Below are positions 1 to 7,037 of a stretch of 32,653 bases of DNA, piece after piece (position 1 is the first letter of the stretch; each line of letters begins with the position of its first letter). The notes under the pieces are model-generated. The model was not told the origin of the DNA, did not search any database, and was given only the letters and a program-made list of their open reading frames with translations. The stretch is from contig DHPN01000023.1 in the NCBI GenBank assembly GCA_002407925.1, forward strand, positions 1 through 32,653, read 5' to 3'. Origin of the DNA: Atopobiaceae bacterium UBA5363. Its GTDB lineage: Bacteria > Actinomycetota > Coriobacteriia > Coriobacteriales > Atopobiaceae. A program made the translations under genes and the position numbers.

Positions 1-1137
1 CGGCTGCTGCAGGCACTCGAGCAGCGACTTATCCTTGATGTTGGCGTTGGAGTAGTGGATGAAGACGCAAGGCTCCACGTCTCCCCGGGCGTTGATGTGG
101 CAAAAGACGCGCCCTCCCGCTATGCAGCCGCCGACATACTCGCCGTCGTTTTGGAAGTCCATGGCCATAATGGGCTTGCCACCCTCATAGTCACGAATGG
201 CACGTATGCGCTTGATCATGTACTCACGCTGCTCGACCGTCGGCATGAGGTCGGCATTGGCGCCCTCTCCCACCGGCATGTAGTGGAAGTACCACTGCCA
301 AAGCGCGCCATGCTTCAAGATGAAGTCGTAGTACTCGTCTGAGGTGACGTCCTCAACGTTGTTGCGGGTGTAGCACGTCGAGATTCCAAATGGGATCCCG
401 TTTGCCGTCATAAGGTCCATGGCCTTTACAACCTCGTCGAACGAGCCGTCTCCGCGACGCGCATCGTTGGCTGTCTTGAAGCCCTCCAAAGACATGGAGA
501 AGACGATGTTGCCGAGGCGCTTGACCTCGTCGCAGAACGGCTGGTCAATGAGGGAGCCGTTCGTGAAGGGGGAAAAGAGGCAGTCATGGTGTTTCTCGGC
601 GAGCTTAAGGACATCCTTTTTGCGCACGAGCGGCTCGCCGCCGGTAAGCATGAACCAATGGCAGCCAAGCTCCTTGGCCTCGGTGACAATCTTGTCGCAC
701 TCATCATAGGTGAGGTTAAGCCAGTTGCCATAGTCAGCTGACCAGCACCCTATGCAGTGCTTGTTGCAAGCTGACGTCGGGTCGAAAATGATGATCCACG
801 GCACGTTGCAGTGATACTTGGCAGCAGATTCCGTCGTGGTGCGCAAGCCGCGGAAAGCGGCCTCGTAGCCGCCGTTGGTAAAGGCTGTGAGCAAGATGTT
901 GTGATCCACGCGCTTCGGAAGATTCAAAACGAACTTCGACCACTTGGAGCCAGGATAGAAAGCCTGCCTCAAGGCGTTCGCCATGTCTGGGGCAGTGTCT
1001 GACAAGAGTTTCACGCCAATGTCAAGAAGCCGTTCTAGATTCTGCTGCGCCTTGGGACCATCGAAGCTCTTGATAGCCTGGTCTACGGCCATCTCAAAGG
1101 CCTTGCGCTCTGCCGCATGCGCGATCTTCGACTGCAT
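1..1137 (-). CDS. Radical SAM protein with SPASM-like C-terminal region, function unknown (3' end off window)
   Basis: I translated this frame myself; it is open from the ATG at 1137 to the window edge (379 codons seen, stop not in view). The start follows a strong GGGGG-type ribosome binding site about 5 nt upstream. The N-terminal ~110 residues are helical with no recognised domain. The radical SAM cluster motif is SACNKHCIGCW (Cys124, Cys128, Cys131), followed by the SAM-binding GGEPLV segment. The part nearest the edge contains GGCIAGG and a later DVEPCVF, cysteine-containing stretches like those of SPASM-type auxiliary-cluster regions. The protein resembles a widespread family from anaerobes usually annotated only as radical SAM protein; its substrate is unknown to me. 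It sits 214 nt downstream of the HAD phosphatase gene and probably has its own promoter in that AT-rich gap. Confidence is high for the superfamily and low for any specific reaction. Confidence 0.85.
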   Translation of the reverse strand, partial: MQSKIAHAAERKAFEMAVDQAIKSFDGPKAQQNLERLLDIGVKLLSDTAPDMANALRQAFYPGSKWSKFVLNLPKRVDHNILLTAFTNGGYEAAFRGLRTTTESAAKYHCNVPWIIIFDPTSACNKHCIGCWSADYGNWLNLTYDECDKIVTEAKELGCHWFMLTGGEPLVRKKDVLKLAEKHHDCLFSPFTNGSLIDQPFCDEVKRLGNIVFSMSLEGFKTANDARRGDGSFDEVVKAMDLMTANGIPFGISTCYTRNNVEDVTSDEYYDFILKHGALWQWYFHYMPVGEGANADLMPTVEQREYMIKRIRAIRDYEGGKPIMAMDFQNDGEYVGGCIAGGRVFCHINARGDVEPCVFIHYSNANIKDKSLLECLQQP

Positions 1138-1242
1138 GTGTCCCCCTTTTGCCTTACCACCCGCTTGCCGAAGACACGAAAGCCATTTGGTCTGAGCAAG
1201 GTAGGTGTTATGTGCATACGCTTACTTTTTGAATTTGTGTCA

Positions 1243-1310
1243 ATTATAGACATATTCTTTTTAAAAGAAAGAAGTTAGGCTCAATTAATAGCGTTAATTG
1301 TCAATGTCAA
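1243..1310 (-). promoter_or_regulatory. Candidate promoter region of the radical SAM gene
   Basis: The 214-nt gap between the HAD gene and the radical SAM gene is strikingly AT-rich. On the minus strand it holds a perfect TATAAT at 1243-1248 and, further upstream, two tandem TTGACA hexamers (1299-1304 and 1305-1310). The TATAAT has only a weak -35 match at 17 bp, and the TTGACA pair lacks a good -10 at standard spacing. The promoter region is therefore likely, but the exact hexamer pairing is uncertain. Confidence 0.4.
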
Positions 1311-1351
1311 GATATATACGGCAAATGTAGCAAAACAATCCATGAGTGGAG

Positions 1352-2209
1352 TTACTCCCCACAGATGGGGCCTTCTGCGCACAAGATCGACATCACGTGT
1401 CGCGGAACGGCATGTACGACATTTGAGCCAATCGTTGAGCTTGCTGCAAGCTTTGCCTGCTCACAAGCACCATGCGTCGCATATGAGCAGCCAAGCGACG
1501 AGAAACGCCTCAGCATCGCCACATCGTTTCCCCCGTCGCCATATACAACGACGTCCTCGGCTGGAATGCCCAGTGAGCCAGCCAGCCACGCAACTGCGGC
1601 TCCCTTGTCCACGCCAACGCCGGTGATCTCGAACATAGAAGGATTGAACGGCGCATTTACGACGCTATCCCTACGCTCATACAAAAAAGCGGAGAGATCG
1701 GTCTTGGCGCCCTCGTCGGAGATGCGGCAGTTTACTTTCACAATGTCATGCGAAAGAATCTGGGCTGCGCTTTGGTCTGTGACCCAGACGTCATCTGCGT
1801 CTGTGGTCATCCCGCGCATCACGATGCGCACCAGCAGGTTTGGCGCACGCAGCTGTGCTACGCGCTGGGCAGCGCTCAATCGCGTATAGATGTGTTGCGT
1901 GCCTATGAAATCAAACCCTATCGTCGGAAAGCTGCGAAGCAGCTCCTCAACAAATGAGCTGTCAAGTGGCATGGAGCGCAAAAGCTGGCCTGACTGGCCA
2001 AAAACGAGCGCGCCGTTGGCGCAAACCACCTCAACAGGCAGCTCGCCAAAGCCAATTGCCTTGCCAGAGCGCATGAAGCGGCCTGTCGCGATCGCGAAGT
2101 GACGCCCAGAGGCTATGGCCGCACGCACGGCCCGGACAATCGTACGGTCCGTCACATGCAGAGGGTTAAGCAGCGTACCGTCTAGGTCGCTTGCGAAAAG
2201 CTGTGTCAA
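1352..2209 (-). CDS. HAD-superfamily hydrolase, Cof-type phosphatase
   Basis: A predicted cytosolic phosphatase of the Cof/YidA-like HAD family; such enzymes dephosphorylate sugar phosphates, flavin mononucleotide or PLP-type substrates, and the substrate here cannot be told. Motif I DLDGTLL lies near the N terminus, motif II is in the AIATGR segment, the motif III lysine is in DKGAAVAW, and motif IV is GDGGNDVAML. The large C2-type cap between motifs II and III fits Cof proteins. I chose the TTG at 2209 because it follows AGAAGGGGG by a few bases and puts motif I seven residues from the start, as in the family. A longer reading from GTG at 2278 would run through the rnpB promoter. About 285 residues. 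It is divergent from rnpB. Function class confident, start moderately confident. Confidence 0.85.
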   Translation of the reverse strand: MTQLFASDLDGTLLNPLHVTDRTIVRAVRAAIASGRHFAIATGRFMRSGKAIGFGELPVEVVCANGALVFGQSGQLLRSMPLDSSFVEELLRSFPTIGFDFIGTQHIYTRLSAAQRVAQLRAPNLLVRIVMRGMTTDADDVWVTDQSAAQILSHDIVKVNCRISDEGAKTDLSAFLYERRDSVVNAPFNPSMFEITGVGVDKGAAVAWLAGSLGIPAEDVVVYGDGGNDVAMLRRFSSLGCSYATHGACEQAKLAASSTIGSNVVHAVPRHVMSILCAEGPICGE

Positions 2210-2266
2210 AACGCCCCCTTCTGCCTTATGCGCACTTGCTATGATAGCGCGCATGGCGTCGTTTGG

Positions 2267-2275
2267 TGATATACT
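2267..2275 (+). promoter_or_regulatory. Extended -10 promoter of rnpB
   Basis: TGATATACT is an extended -10 element (TG, one base, then TATACT at 2270-2275). It ends 6 nt before the first base of the P1 helix of RNase P RNA at 2282, exactly where a start site would be expected. No good -35 is visible, which is tolerated with an extended -10. Its position argues against the longest reading of the neighbouring HAD gene. Confidence 0.6.
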
Positions 2276-2281
2276 CACCCA

Positions 2282-2642
2282 CGCGAAGCGGGCCAGGCGA
2301 TCGCGTGATGCACATGACGTGCACTATGAGGAAAGTCCGGGCTCCAGAGGGCAGGAAGCCGGCTAACAGCCGGGCGGGGTGACCCGACGGAAAGCGCCGC
2401 AGAAAAGAAGACTCCCGCTGGCAGCTGTCGCTGCTGAGAGAAAAGCTGAAACGGTGGTGCAAAAGACCACCAGCGCCTTGGTGATAGGGCGGCTTGGCAA
2501 GCCCCTTCCGGAGCAAGCGCAAATAGGAGCGCTCCAGTGTGGCCCGCACTGCGCTCGGGTTGCGCGCTAAAGGCAAGCGGCAACGCTTGCTGTAGATAAA
2601 TGACCGTCCACGACAGAACCCGGCTTATCGGCTCGCTTCGCG
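2282..2642 (+). ncRNA. rnpB: RNase P RNA (bacterial type A)
   Basis: This is the catalytic RNA that matures the 5' ends of tRNAs together with the RnpA protein. The 5' strand CGCGAAGCG (2282-2290) pairs perfectly with CGCTTCGCG (2634-2642) to form helix P1. The hallmark 5' conserved block GAGGAAAGTCCGGGCTCC is at 2328-2345. AGATAAATGACCG lies at 2594-2606, and the 3' conserved block ACAGAACCCGGCTTA is at 2613-2627. The length of about 361 nt is normal for type A. It has its own promoter on the left and an intrinsic terminator 13 nt downstream, so it is a single-gene transcript. Exact ends are taken from the P1 pairing. Confidence 0.97.
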
Positions 2643-2654
2643 CAGGTTGCAGCT

Positions 2655-2694
2655 GCAGGGCAATCGCTTGCCACGCTGCCCTGCCCTCTTTTTG
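2655..2694 (+). terminator. Intrinsic terminator after rnpB
   Basis: GCAGGGCA (2655-2662) and TGCCCTGC (2677-2684) form a perfect 8-bp GC-rich stem with a 14-nt loop, followed by CCTC and a run of five T (2689-2693). It lies 13 nt beyond helix P1 of the RNase P RNA. Confidence 0.85.
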
Positions 2695-2706
2695 TTCGCT
2701 GCGCGC

Positions 2707-2712
2707 TATACT
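2707..2712 (+). promoter_or_regulatory. Candidate -10 box for the radical SAM/repair cassette
   Basis: TATACT lies 31 nt upstream of the ATG at 2744 and just past the rnpB terminator, where a promoter for the two-gene cassette is needed. The only -35 candidates are the weak CT-rich hexamers around 2684-2690, so the call rests mainly on the -10 and the position. Confidence 0.4.
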
Positions 2713-2743
2713 TAGCAGAACATAGGTTCTAAAGCTAAGGCAG

Positions 2744-4204
2744 ATGCCCATGGACTGCTACGATAAGCTCACCATACTCGCCGACGCCGCAAAGTACGAC
2801 GTCGCCTGCACATCCTCAGGCTCGCGCCGCACGCCCCGGCGCGGCGAGGTCGGCTGCACCTTGCCAGCCGGCTGCTGTCACAGCTTTTCTGCGGATGGTC
2901 GCTGCATCACATTGCTCAAGGTCCTTCTTTCCAATGCCTGCAGCTACGACTGCGCCTACTGCGTCAATCGACGCTCTGCCCGCTGCTCCCGCGCCACGTT
3001 CGGACCAAGGGAGCTAGCGGCGCTGACGCTTGACTTTTATAAGCGCAACTACATCGAGGGCCTGTTTCTTTCTTCAGCGGTGCTCAAAGACGCAGACAAT
3101 ACTGCCGAACGCATGATCGCCTGCCTGCGCATCTTGCGAGGCGAGCTGCATTTCCGAGGCTATGTCCACACCAAGGTCATTCCGGGGACCTCCCCGGAGC
3201 TGATCGACGTCATTGGACACCTCTCTGACCGCCTGAGCGTCAACCTCGAGCTGCCGAGCGCCCGGTCGCTGACGGCGCTTTGCCCCGACAAAGACAAAGG
3301 GCAGATCGTGCGCCCGATGGAGCAGATTTTCCGAGAAAGGACCGCCGAGGAGCAACTCCTAGCGCAAGCGCCAAAAAGAAGGAAGGGGCTCCCCCCTCGA
3401 GACACGCAGGATGCCGACTTGCTCGCATTGGCCACAGGCACGGCCGGCCTGCCCGCATCAGCGCTACGCCCAAAGTCCGAGCGCTCCTTTGAGCGCGAGG
3501 GAGCCGAGCTTGGGGGATGGGGCGCGCGCTACACGCTCCGCCGCCACGCGCGCGTGGCAACTTCAAGACGCAGCTTCGCGCCGGCAGGACAATCGACTCA
3601 GCTCATAATAGGGGCGACCCCTGAAAGCGACAACCAGATCCTCAAGCTCTCCAGCGCGCTGTACGAGCAGTTCGACCTCAAGCGGATCTTCTTCTCTGCC
3701 TATGTCCCCGTCATGGCCGACGATCGGCTGCCAGCCACCGGCACGCCGGTGCCATTGCGTCGCGAACATAGGCTCTACCAGGCCGATTGGCTGATGCGCT
3801 ACTATGCGTTCTCGGCTGACGAGCTCACAAACCCACAAGAGCCGTGGCTTGACCTTGACGTCGATCCGAAGCTCGCATGGGCACTGCGCAACATCAACCT
3901 TTTCCCCGTGGAGGTCATGGAGGCGACGCTCCAGCAGCTCCTTCGCGTGCCCGGCATAGGGCCCGTGGGCGCGCGCCGGATTCTCGCGGCACGCAAGGCA
4001 CGCAGGCTTGGCTTCGATGACCTGCGAAGGCTGCACATCGTCCTCAAGCGGGCAGCACCTTTCTTGTCATGCAACGGAAAAAGACAGAGCAGCCTGCCAC
4101 TGGACGCAGGCGTCCTTCGTCAGGAGGCGATACGCGATGCCACGTCAAGCTCCTACATTCGCACGCGCAGGTCTTACGAGCAAAGCCAGCTCTCCTTGTT
4201 CTAG
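2744..4204 (+). CDS. Putative DNA modification/repair radical SAM protein (TIGR03916 type)
   Basis: A radical SAM enzyme thought from gene context to act on DNA bases; the reaction is not established. The 486 residues carry the cluster motif NACSYDCAYC (Cys66, Cys70, Cys73), an upstream cysteine group (38, 44, 45, 54), the family segments FAPAGQSTQLIIGATPESD and LKRIFFSAYVPV, and a helix-hairpin-helix DNA-binding motif around residues 399-436 (RVPGIGPVGARRIL). The last five residues, QLSLF, match the consensus beta-sliding-clamp-binding peptide. Between about residues 200 and 275 is a charged, low-complexity stretch that I think is longer than in relatives. The ATG at 2744 follows AAGGCAG; a second ATG at 2750 is possible. 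The gene overlaps its partner by 68 nt, a close pairing that fits the known TIGR03916/TIGR03915 tandem. Family call confident, chemistry unknown. Confidence 0.9.
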   Translation: MPMDCYDKLTILADAAKYDVACTSSGSRRTPRRGEVGCTLPAGCCHSFSADGRCITLLKVLLSNACSYDCAYCVNRRSARCSRATFGPRELAALTLDFYKRNYIEGLFLSSAVLKDADNTAERMIACLRILRGELHFRGYVHTKVIPGTSPELIDVIGHLSDRLSVNLELPSARSLTALCPDKDKGQIVRPMEQIFRERTAEEQLLAQAPKRRKGLPPRDTQDADLLALATGTAGLPASALRPKSERSFEREGAELGGWGARYTLRRHARVATSRRSFAPAGQSTQLIIGATPESDNQILKLSSALYEQFDLKRIFFSAYVPVMADDRLPATGTPVPLRREHRLYQADWLMRYYAFSADELTNPQEPWLDLDVDPKLAWALRNINLFPVEVMEATLQQLLRVPGIGPVGARRILAARKARRLGFDDLRRLHIVLKRAAPFLSCNGKRQSSLPLDAGVLRQEAIRDATSSSYIRTRRSYEQSQLSLF

Positions 4205-5075
4205 CACCCTGCCCGTAGAGCTCGCGCCACTAGTGCAATGCCTGGCCAGCGCTGCTTCCAAAGGGCAGCAGATCGCGCTTGTCTGTGAGCCGACGCTCGA
4301 AGGAGTGCTCGCAGCCACAGGCCTTGGATATCTAGCTCATGTCCAGGAGGGGCAGATCCGCCTCGTGTCCAGTGCCTGCCCACAGCTGAGGCTGGGAGAG
4401 TCCGACATTAGGCTGGCGGCCAGCGACGCAGCGGCAATCCTCGCCCAACGCGTCTGGAGCGGCTTTGCGGGAAGGCAAGGACCAGGCAAGACAATGGCCT
4501 GGCGCATCGTGCTGGCCTGTGCCTCAGACGACCCTCACATGCCTGAAATCGTGCATCGCTATGTTCGGCTCGGGTTTTCCGCAGGTCAACGACTCAAAGA
4601 CATGATCGCCGACCCAAATGTGAGCGCTCTCAACAATCTCGCGCGCTTTGTCTGCAACGAGTGCGAGCATACACGGCAATTCGTGCGCTTCTCGCACATG
4701 TCAGACGGAAGCTGGTGGGCCCTTTTCCGTCCGAAAGCCGATACCATACCACTCACCTGCCAATACTTCGCTACACGCATGGGCTCTGAGCGCTTCTGCC
4801 TTGTCGATCCCGGCCACCTGTGCGCGGCTCTGTATGATGGAGAGCGCTCCAGCAGCTGCGCCGTTGTAAGGCTCGACCAGCGCACCGCTGAAGGGCTGGC
4901 GACCCGTGAGGACTATGCAGATGACGAAAGGCAGATGCAGGCAATGTGGCAACGCTACTACGCCAGCATGCAGCTTCCTGGCCGAGACAAGACACATCGT
5001 GGCTATGACCTGCGCGCGCACTGGATGCCGAAGCGCTTTTGGGCAGAGCTGCCAGAGCTAAGCTTGAAGCCTTAG
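4137..5075 (+). CDS. Probable DNA metabolism protein, partner of the radical SAM repair protein (TIGR03915 type)
   Basis: Companion of the preceding radical SAM protein; in other genomes this family is either a separate gene beside it or fused to a uracil-DNA-glycosylase-like domain. No such glycosylase domain is present here. The 312 residues show the family pattern: CEPTLEGVLAA near residue 50, FVRFSHMSDGSWWALFRP in the middle, and THRGYDLRAHWMPKRFW near the end. I chose the ATG at 4137 because a perfect AGGAGG lies at 4122-4127, inside the upstream gene. This makes the first ~23 codons overlap the end of the radical SAM gene, and the N-terminal ~40 residues are low in complexity as expected for overprinted sequence. 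Translation is probably coupled. Biochemical role unknown; DNA repair is an inference from the family's partners. Confidence 0.85.
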   Translation: MPRQAPTFARAGLTSKASSPCSSTLPVELAPLVQCLASAASKGQQIALVCEPTLEGVLAATGLGYLAHVQEGQIRLVSSACPQLRLGESDIRLAASDAAAILAQRVWSGFAGRQGPGKTMAWRIVLACASDDPHMPEIVHRYVRLGFSAGQRLKDMIADPNVSALNNLARFVCNECEHTRQFVRFSHMSDGSWWALFRPKADTIPLTCQYFATRMGSERFCLVDPGHLCAALYDGERSSSCAVVRLDQRTAEGLATREDYADDERQMQAMWQRYYASMQLPGRDKTHRGYDLRAHWMPKRFWAELPELSLKP

Positions 5076-5097
5076 GAGACAGCCTATACAACAAATA

Positions 5098-5121
5098 GGG
5101 ACCCCGCGTATGCGGGGTCCC
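5098..5121. terminator. Bidirectional hairpin terminator between convergent units
   Basis: GGGACCCCGC (5098-5107) and GCGGGGTCCC (5112-5121) form a perfect 10-bp stem with a GTAT loop. It lies 22 nt after the stop of the plus-strand repair cassette and 63 nt after divIVA on the minus strand. The minus-strand side is followed by TATTTGTTG, a modest T-rich tail; the plus-strand tail is poor. It most likely ends both transcripts. Confidence 0.8.
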
Positions 5122-5184
5122 TTGCCAGCGACAACACGACGAGCAACCATATCGTAATCCAGACCAGAGGGTAGCGGGCGAGGC

Positions 5185-5916
5185 CTAATCCAAGTCGTTG
5201 AAGTCTGATGGGGAGCTCACGGGCTTCGCGCCTGTGAGTGACTGCGTCATTATCGTTGCGTTCGCATCAGGCGCCGAGGGCTCAGGGGCAGGAGCCGGAG
5301 TAGCCGGAGCGGAGACAGGCGTCGTAAATGACTGGGTCACAGCCTCAGAGCCATTTGGAGTGGGAAGCGTCTTTGCAGGAAATACAGAGTCGGCGTCATC
5401 TATGAAGTGCTGTAACAGCTTCTTGTACTCATCACGGAAGTCCTCGCGCGACTGCTTGAGGCGATCGATCTCATCAAGCTCATTTTGCTTTTCCGCCAGC
5501 GCCTGGCGAATGACCTCGCGAGCCTTTTGATCAGCCTCGTTGCGGATCTTCTCAGCGTTTTCGCGAGCGTCCGCGACAAGCTTGTCAGCGCTTTGCTGAG
5601 CTACGATCAGTACCTGTGAGATCTGATGCTCAGAGGCAGTCGTCGCAGGCGAAGCCGAAGAGACATGTGCCGCCGATGGGCTGGGAGCCGCCTGCGCTTC
5701 AGAAAGCTGCGCCTGCAACTTGCTGACCTCTTCTTGGGAGGCGCTCAGCTGCTGCTCGGAGGTGTTCAGGCGACCTTTGAGGTCCGCGATCTTTTGGAGC
5801 ATCGCGTCAACCTCGCCAGAAAGCCGGTCGAGAAAGGCGTCGACCTCCTCTGTGTCGTAGCCCTTCTTAGATGGGGAGAAGGTGAGTTGTTCGATGTCTT
5901 GTGGTGTGATTGCCAT
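5185..5916 (-). CDS. divIVA: DivIVA-domain cell division/polar growth protein
   Basis: A membrane-curvature-sensing coiled-coil scaffold that marks septa and poles and, in Actinobacteria, guides cell-wall synthesis. The N-terminal DivIVA motif is clear (AITPQDIEQLTF, then GYDTEEVDAFLDRL). A first coiled coil covers roughly residues 30-80, an Ala/Ser/Pro-rich linker follows, a second coiled coil lies around 105-170 (KLVADARENAEKIRNEADQK), and the C-terminal tail is rich in Pro and Ala. I chose the ATG at 5916 because GAAAGGG precedes it by about 6 nt and the family begins right there; an upstream in-frame start at 5952 would add 12 untypical residues. It is the last gene of the ftsZ-to-divIVA unit, 45 nt after yggT. 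Confidence 0.95.
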   Translation of the reverse strand: MAITPQDIEQLTFSPSKKGYDTEEVDAFLDRLSGEVDAMLQKIADLKGRLNTSEQQLSASQEEVSKLQAQLSEAQAAPSPSAAHVSSASPATTASEHQISQVLIVAQQSADKLVADARENAEKIRNEADQKAREVIRQALAEKQNELDEIDRLKQSREDFRDEYKKLLQHFIDDADSVFPAKTLPTPNGSEAVTQSFTTPVSAPATPAPAPEPSAPDANATIMTQSLTGAKPVSSPSDFNDLD

Positions 5917-5961
5917 CTTTTTCCCTTTCGATTGGGCATTACTGCGCTGCAATAGCAGCTC

Positions 5962-6225
5962 CTATACGAGTATAGCCACAACTATTTGCCTAAGGACCTC
6001 AAGAGCCAACATAGCCACAATGGGCGAAAAGTCAACCATTCCGAGCGGCGGTATGAATCGACGGAAAAACGACAAATACGGCCACACGATCTTCCCCAGC
6101 ACCTGAGTCAGGTCATCAACGAAACCCCCACCCCTTCGCGGTATCCAGCTAAGCAGGCACCAGACAAAGATGAGTATCTCGTAAAAATCCACAAGGCGCG
6201 AGAAGATAACGGCAAAGGTATACAT
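5962..6225 (-). CDS. yggT: YggT family membrane protein
   Basis: A small integral membrane protein of 87 residues, the usual size for single-repeat YggT proteins. Hydrophobic segments lie at about residues 3-27 (AVIFSRLVDFYEILIFVWCLLSW) and 62-87 (FSPIVAMLALEVLRQIVVAILV), separated by the characteristic IVWPYLSFFRRFIPPLGMVDFSPI motif. The family neighbours sepF and divIVA in many Gram-positive bacteria and is associated with division or osmotic tolerance, but the molecular role is not settled. The ATG at 6225 follows the proC stop by 3 nt and uses a CAGGA-type site inside the end of proC, so translation is likely coupled. Confidence 0.93.
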   Translation of the reverse strand: MYTFAVIFSRLVDFYEILIFVWCLLSWIPRRGGGFVDDLTQVLGKIVWPYLSFFRRFIPPLGMVDFSPIVAMLALEVLRQIVVAILV

Positions 6226-6228
6226 TCA

Positions 6229-7035
6229 CTATCCTGCCAGTTCTCGCGTGCGGGCAAGCGCAGCATCGATTGCCGCATACGAGCCTTCGACCAAGGCCGG
6301 CTCAAAAGCCTTGAGCGCCTCAGCTGTCGTGCCTCCAGGCGAGGTGACCTTTTCCATGTAAGCCCGTGGATGCTCGCCGCTGCTCAAAAGCTGTGCTGCA
6401 ACGCCTCCCATGGTGGAGGCTACCATCGGTCGCAGGCTCGCAGCCGGAAGCCCAGCACGCACGCCGGCACGAGTGAGCGCGTCAACCATAAGGGCGAAAA
6501 AGGCAGGGCCACAGCCGACCACAGCCCCTTCGGCGTCAAGCTGATCTTCGCGCATTACCTCGCACACGCCCAAGGCACCAAAGACAGAGCGCACAAGCGA
6601 GACGTCTGCTTCGCTTGCGGTGCTTCCCTTTGCGAGCGCTGTGGCACCCTGCTTGGCCTGAATGGGAAGGTTTGGCATGGCCCGCACGACGCGCGCACCC
6701 GGGAGCGCATCTTCAAGCGAACCAAGGGATACGCCTGCTGCGATAGAGATGACCAAACGCCCTGAAAGCGCAGTGGCGATCTCATCGAGCAGCGAAAAGA
6801 GCACCTGCGGCTTCACAGCGAGCACGACGACGTCGGGATCCGACGCAAGGAGTTCCTCTGCTGTCGTATAGGTCGCAACGCCCAGCTTCTCCAACCTTGA
6901 GAGCTTGTCCGCATGATGGTCACACGCAGACACGGCACCGGATGGCAAGGCTGACGAGGAGGCCAGCCCTGCGGCGATCGCGCCGCCCATCGCGCCTGCG
7001 CCGATGACCCCAAGCTTGCAATCATATACAGCCAT
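6229..7035 (-). CDS. proC: Pyrroline-5-carboxylate reductase
   Basis: Reduces 1-pyrroline-5-carboxylate to L-proline with NAD(P)H, the last step of proline synthesis, in the cytosol. The N-terminal Rossmann motif GVIGAGAMGGAIAAGL (about residues 9-24), the VVLAVKPQ segment, the RAMPNLPIQ motif and the C-terminal signature with SPGGTTAEALKAFE are all present. The length of 268 residues is normal. The ATG at 7035 lies 2 nt beyond the sepF stop with a GTGAGG site inside sepF. A proC between sepF and yggT is seen in several Gram-positive division clusters; no direct division role is known. Confidence 0.97.
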   Translation of the reverse strand: MAVYDCKLGVIGAGAMGGAIAAGLASSSALPSGAVSACDHHADKLSRLEKLGVATYTTAEELLASDPDVVVLAVKPQVLFSLLDEIATALSGRLVISIAAGVSLGSLEDALPGARVVRAMPNLPIQAKQGATALAKGSTASEADVSLVRSVFGALGVCEVMREDQLDAEGAVVGCGPAFFALMVDALTRAGVRAGLPAASLRPMVASTMGGVAAQLLSSGEHPRAYMEKVTSPGGTTAEALKAFEPALVEGSYAAIDAALARTRELAG

Positions 7036-7037
7036 GA

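Noticed and set aside
1345..1358. GGAG/CTCC inverted repeat at the end of the HAD gene, considered as a terminator
   Set aside because: The stem is only four to five bases and no T-run follows on the minus strand.
1365..1889. Plus-strand open frame opposite the HAD phosphatase
   Set aside because: Antisense to the C-terminal half of a protein with all HAD motifs; product not recognisable.
5986..6765. Plus-strand open frame (259 codons) over yggT and proC
   Set aside because: Antisense to two clear genes in a co-directional operon and lacking any familiar domain.
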